Below, piece by piece: positions 60,855-64,000 of a stretch of 64,000 nucleotides of DNA. Position numbers and translations under genes: made by a program. The notes below the pieces were generated by a model. It was not told the DNA's origin, made no database searches, and saw nothing but the letters and a program-made list of their open reading frames with translations. This DNA comes from Lachnoclostridium sp. Marseille-P6806 (GTDB taxonomy: Bacteria > Bacillota > Clostridia > Lachnospirales > Lachnospiraceae). Position 1 is the stretch's first letter, and each line of letters opens with the position of its first letter. Location of the stretch: NCBI RefSeq assembly GCF_900625025.1, contig NZ_LR130579.1, positions 107,048 to 171,047 on the forward strand. The letters run 5' to 3'.

Positions 60855-62351
60855 CTACGCAATGTTCCGGGTCGCCTTATCCATGATAAGCTCCTGCGTC
60901 GCCTCTTCGATGCCGAGCTCTCCGGTCTTCTTTCCCTCGCACATGATGACAATCCGGTCGCTCATCCGCAGGATCTCGGTCATCTCCGATGAAATCATGA
61001 TAATGGATTTACCCTGCGCCGCCAGCGAGGACATCAGCTTGTAGATCTCGTTCTTCGCACCGACATCAATTCCGCGCGTCGGTTCGTCAAAGATCAGAAT
61101 ATCGCAGTTTTTGGCCAGCCATTTCGCGATGACGACCTTCTGCTGATTACCGCCCGAAAGATTCACGACGAGCTGCTCTGCGCTCGGCGTCTTGGTCGCC
61201 AGTTCGGCAATATACTTCTCTGTGACATCCCGCTCTTTCTTTTTGTTGATGAAGCCGCCGCTGATATACTCCTCCAGACAGGCCATGGTCGAGTTCTGGA
61301 TAACGGACTTCTGCACGACGAGGCCGTAGCGCTTGCGGTCCTCCGAGAGATAGCCGATCCCGGCGTTCACCGCGTCCTGCGGCGAATTGATTTCCACCTT
61401 GCTGCCGTTGATATAGATATCTCCGCTCTGCTTCGGATCCGCTCCGAAGAGCGCCCGGGCCGTCTCGGTTCGCCCGGCCCCCATAAGCCCCGAGAAGCCG
61501 AGGATCTCGCCCCTGCGCAGCTCAAAGCTCACATCCTGCACCATCTTGCCCGCGTTCAGATGCTCGACCCGAAGCACTACCGGCGCATCCGGCGGGCACA
61601 TGCTCTTCGTCTTGGGCTCCTCGTAAATCACACGGCCTACCATCATGTTGATAATGTCTTCCTTGCTGCAGTCCTTTGTGATCAGCGTTCCGACATAGGT
61701 TCCGTCGCGCATGACCGTCACGCGGTCCGTTATGACCTTGATCTCATCCATCCGGTGAGAAATATAGACAATGCCGAGCTGTTTCTCCCGAAGATCACGG
61801 ATGATCACGAACAGGTCCTCGATCTCCTTTTCTGTCAGCGCCGCCGAGGGCTCGTCGAAAATAATGACCTTGCATTCATGGGAGATCGCCTTGGCAATCT
61901 CGCACATCTGCTGCTTTCCGACCGTCAGATCGCTCATCTTCGTGGAGGGGTCGATGTCGATATGGAGCTCGTCGAAGAGCTTCTTCGATTCCTCGATCAT
62001 CCGCCTGTCGTCGATGCGGAAGCCTTTCATGAACTCGCGCCCGATGAAAATGTTCTGCGCCACCGTCAGATCGCCGACCATGTTCAGCTCCTGATGGACA
62101 ATGACAATGCCGGCATCCTGCGCCTCTCTCGTATTGTGGAACTCAACTTCCTTTCCCTCGTAGATGATGCTCCCCAAATCCTTGGTATAGATGCCGGTGA
62201 GCACTTTCATCAGCGTGGATTTTCCCGCACCGTTTTCCCCCATCAGCGCGTGAACCTCTCCCCGCCGCACATCGAAATGGACATGATCCAGTGCGTGAAC
62301 GCCCGGAAAGGATTTGTCGATGTCCTGCATTGTCAGGATTACTTCTCCCAT
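60855..62351 (-). CDS. Ribose/xylose-type ABC transporter ATP-binding protein (duplicated ATPase)
   Basis: A 498-residue protein with two ABC domains. The first has Walker A GENGAGKST, signature LTVGKQQMCEIAKA and Walker B VIIFDEPSAAL; the second has GLMGAGRTE, LSGGNQQKVVIAKW and ILIFDEPTRGID. The ATG after GGAGG is used. It energises the fucose-type importer. Confidence 0.94.
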   Translation of the reverse strand: MGEVILTMQDIDKSFPGVHALDHVHFDVRRGEVHALMGENGAGKSTLMKVLTGIYTKDLGSIIYEGKEVEFHNTREAQDAGIVIVHQELNMVGDLTVAQNIFIGREFMKGFRIDDRRMIEESKKLFDELHIDIDPSTKMSDLTVGKQQMCEIAKAISHECKVIIFDEPSAALTEKEIEDLFVIIRDLREKQLGIVYISHRMDEIKVITDRVTVMRDGTYVGTLITKDCSKEDIINMMVGRVIYEEPKTKSMCPPDAPVVLRVEHLNAGKMVQDVSFELRRGEILGFSGLMGAGRTETARALFGADPKQSGDIYINGSKVEINSPQDAVNAGIGYLSEDRKRYGLVVQKSVIQNSTMACLEEYISGGFINKKKERDVTEKYIAELATKTPSAEQLVVNLSGGNQQKVVIAKWLAKNCDILIFDEPTRGIDVGAKNEIYKLMSSLAAQGKSIIMISSEMTEILRMSDRIVIMCEGKKTGELGIEEATQELIMDKATRNIA

Positions 62352-62397
62352 ATATAGCCTCCGTTCCTGCCGAAACACCTGTTGTCAGACACCGCCG

Positions 62398-63375
62398 TCA
62401 GTTCTTCCTGCGGCGCGCCAGCACGTCCGCGTACACCGCTGCGATGACGATAAAGCCCGTGAGGATGAGCTGCACATCCTTGCCCATGCCGAACGCGAGG
62501 ATTCCCTCCTGCAGAAGCGAAATGATGAACACGCCCAGAACCGTTCCGCCGATGGACGCGAGGCCGCCGACCATGGAGGTGCCGCCCATGACACAGCCCG
62601 CGATCGCCTCGTTGTTGTACTGATCCCCGTAGCCCGGCTGCACCGTCGTGTAGGCCGCCACAAAGAACAGCGCCGCGATGCCGACCAGCGTTCCGCAGAT
62701 CACATATGCCAGCATCTCCCAGCGCTTCGTGTCAACACCGGACAGGCGCACCGCCTCACGGTTGCTCCCGAGGCACAGAATATAGCGTCCCGCCTTGGTG
62801 TTATAGAGCACGATACCGCACAGAAGTGCTGCCGCGCCGAAGATGACAAGCCCCGTCGGGAAGCCGTTTACACTGACAATATTGCGAAACACGCCCGCCC
62901 CGCCCGCATCGCCTGACTGCGGCCAGCTGACCGACTGGGACTTGGTGAACACGGAAGCAAGTCCCTTGGCGATGTTCATGGAGGCCATGGAGATGATGAA
63001 CGGCGGCACCCGCCAGTAGGCGACGAGATACCCGTTGAATACACCGAAAAGAAGGCCGATGAGAATGGAGATCAGCATCGAGAGCGCCAGCGGCACGTGA
63101 TAGGAATTCAGGCAGTAGCCCGAGATCAGCGCACAGCAGAACATGACCGGGCCGATGGAGAAATCGATGCCCCCCGTCGCAATGACGAAGGTAACTCCCA
63201 GAGAAAGGAACCCGAGAAAGTATATGTAGTTGAAAATATCCCGCACCCGCGCCATGCTCGAAAAGCCCGGTATGGCGACCGAGAACAGAATGTACATCAG
63301 GATCAGTACAAAAAACAGGATGATCCGGTTGAATCCCAATTTTCTGACGATCGGATTTTGCTTTATCTTATCCAC
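62398..63375 (-). CDS. Ribose-type ABC transporter permease (first of two)
   Basis: A 325-residue membrane permease, RbsC family, with GVTFVIATGGIDFSIGPVMF and GGTSMVGGLASIGGTVLGVF. The preferred start is a GTG at 63375 with GGAGGG upstream, giving DKIKQNPIVRKLGFNR before the first helix; longer frames run into the promoter region. It is the first gene of the fucose operon. Confidence 0.9.
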   Translation of the reverse strand: MDKIKQNPIVRKLGFNRIILFFVLILMYILFSVAIPGFSSMARVRDIFNYIYFLGFLSLGVTFVIATGGIDFSIGPVMFCCALISGYCLNSYHVPLALSMLISILIGLLFGVFNGYLVAYWRVPPFIISMASMNIAKGLASVFTKSQSVSWPQSGDAGGAGVFRNIVSVNGFPTGLVIFGAAALLCGIVLYNTKAGRYILCLGSNREAVRLSGVDTKRWEMLAYVICGTLVGIAALFFVAAYTTVQPGYGDQYNNEAIAGCVMGGTSMVGGLASIGGTVLGVFIISLLQEGILAFGMGKDVQLILTGFIVIAAVYADVLARRRKN

Positions 63376-63457
63376 AATACCCTCCAGTCCCTTCACCGCC
63401 GCACCCCGCCGTCTCCGTGTGCAGAGCGCCCGCACAGGCGTAAGTTTTGATAGACTT

Positions 63458-63486
63458 ATGCTATTATAAACGTTTCGCTCTGTCAA
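63458..63486 (-). promoter_or_regulatory. Probable fucose operon promoter with AAACGTTT palindrome
   Basis: On the minus strand a perfect TTGACA (63481-63486) is followed at 17 bases by TAGCAT (63458-63463). The spacer contains the palindrome AAACGTTT (63468-63475), a LacI/CcpA-type operator core. A TATAAT at 63463-63468 is only 12 bases from the -35, so the -10 assignment is uncertain. Confidence 0.45.
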
Positions 63487-63721
63487 TTGTATAATATTGC
63501 GAATTTATCCCATCTTTTTTGAGCATTATGCCATATGCTGTCAGGACTTATTGTGATATTTTTATCTTTTCCGGCATGTTTTTATGGCTTTTTGACTGGA
63601 ATTTACATGCAGAACCGGATTTTCTTTGCTATCACCGGACAGTGTCTGTTTTTCTTTGCGCGAATCGTTTCGTTCTTATGGATAAAAAAGAAGCACGTCA
63701 AAACGCGCCTTTCGCTTTTCA

Positions 63722-63868
63722 TCACCATCCGCAGAGCCTTTCCCTCTCCGACCGCTGCTGCGCTTCCTCCCGCAGATCCCGGACGGACTCCCCCTCCTTC
63801 AGCGTAACGAACAGCTCGGTTTTCTGCGGCGCGTAGAGCCTGTCCCCCTCCGCGCGGCGCAGCAGCAT
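63722..63868 (-). pseudogene. Possible C-terminal remnant of an unidentified protein
   Basis: A 48-residue frame reading LLRRAEGDRLYAPQKTELF ... SVRDLREEAQQRSERERLCG has coding-like composition but no ribosome site, and it opens directly from the A/T-rich block on its 5' side. I do not recognise a family. It may be the tail of a gene cut by a rearrangement at about 63880. Confidence 0.25.
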
Positions 63869-63936
63869 ATCCACCCGTCTTTCGGATTTAGCACTATAAT
63901 AGTTTAGGACTTTATTCAGAGGCCATATCTCTCAAA

Positions 63937-63960
63937 CCAGCGTAATTGCTGGCTTTTTTT
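63937..63960 (+). terminator. Short intrinsic terminator near the right end
   Basis: CCAGC and GCTGG enclose a 6-base loop and are followed by CTTTTTTT. It ends a plus-strand transcript, possibly a short RNA beginning after the TATAAT at 63895-63900. Confidence 0.6.
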
Positions 63961-63973
63961 ATTTTGTGAAAGC

Positions 63974-63979
63974 TTGACA
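63974..63979 (+). promoter_or_regulatory. -35 hexamer (TTGACA) of a gene beyond the right edge
   Basis: A perfect TTGACA sits 21 bases from the window end in A/T-rich sequence; the -10 would fall at the edge. Confidence 0.3.
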
Positions 63980-64000
63980 AAATCTTTTGTTTTCTCTTGT

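Larger units (their letters stand above)
63376..64000. other. Right-end region: fucose promoter, gene remnant and small element
   Basis: No complete gene is supported in these ~625 bases. From left to right: the probable fucose operon promoter (63458-63486), A/T-rich sequence, a G+C-rich coding remnant on the minus strand (63722-63868), then an A/T-rich block with a 36-base GTTT...AAAC element, a plus-strand terminator and a -35 hexamer at the edge. The change from G+C-rich to A/T-rich at about 63880 suggests a junction. Confidence 0.5.

Noticed and set aside
63519..63836. A 105-codon plus-strand frame near the right end
   Set aside because: It has no ribosome site and crosses from A/T-rich to G+C-rich sequence without domain features; a minus-strand remnant explains the G+C-rich half better.
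63902..63937. A CRISPR array or functional tracrRNA
   Set aside because: Only one 36-base unit is present, with no second copy at spacer distance on either side, no nexus-like hairpin and no cas gene in view. It is kept only as an observation.

Overview
The window looks like a chromosomal segment of a G+C-rich gut Clostridium, most likely a Lachnospiraceae member. This is inferred from the gene families: a fucose/rhamnose-type glycyl-radical bacterial microcompartment (BMC) locus laid out like the one in Clostridium phytofermentans, a T-box leader, LacI/AraC/DeoR regulators next to sugar operons, and D-lactate dehydrogenase. No rRNA, tRNA, IS element or multi-repeat CRISPR array was seen.

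Layout. (1) 1-5.9 kb, minus: a sucrose-type operon of amylosucrase-like GH13, LacI repressor and HAD phosphatase with overlapping start/stop codons, then a PTS EIIBCA cut by the left edge; promoter and two LacI-type operators precede it. (2) 5.9-9.9 kb: an AraC regulator divergent from a GH123-like glycosidase and an N-acetylhexosamine kinase-like gene, probably amino-sugar salvage. (3) 9.9-13.4 kb, plus: a T-box riboswitch with a UGG (Trp) specifier in front of a tryptophan-type ABC transporter (trpXYZ), then on the minus strand prsW and ldhA. (4) 15.4-23.8 kb, minus: a complete Wadjet (jetABCD) anti-plasmid system preceded by an AlbA_2/Schlafen-like regulator, with repeated AGTRAACT motifs at both promoters. 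(5) 23.9-28.4 kb: a mixed region with a transglutaminase-like protein, an alpha/beta hydrolase, a GH114-like lipoprotein and three decayed genes (aminoglycoside adenylyltransferase tail, frameshifted MerR-TipAS, deleted Eis-like acetyltransferase); niaR follows on the plus strand.

(6) 29.0-43.5 kb, minus: a roughly 14.5-kb BMC operon read from one strong promoter: B12-independent propanediol dehydratase, its activase, PduU-like shell protein, EutP-like GTPase, class II aldolase, CoA-acylating aldehyde dehydrogenase, Zn alcohol dehydrogenase, four BMC-H proteins, PduL, EutN vertex protein, PduS, PduT, a DeoR regulator, and finally a ParA ATPase with an 84-residue basic low-complexity protein. 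That small protein ends in a helix resembling the encapsulation peptides of the cargo enzymes in the same operon, so the pair is a candidate microcompartment positioning system (McdAB-like). I consider it the most interesting item here.

(7) 43.7-54.2 kb: PHP phosphoesterase; rhamnulose-1-phosphate aldolase, AraC regulator and CUT1-type ABC transporter; LacI regulator; GH2 glycosidase. (8) 54.4-63.5 kb, minus: a fucose operon (ribose-type ABC importer, FucI, FucU, RhaB-like kinase). Together 6-8 take up deoxyhexoses or deoxyhexose-bearing glycans, isomerise and phosphorylate them, cleave them to lactaldehyde and DHAP, and convert propanediol to propanol/propionate inside the BMC. The right end (63.5-64 kb) holds a gene remnant, a small terminator-bearing element and the -35 of a gene beyond the window.
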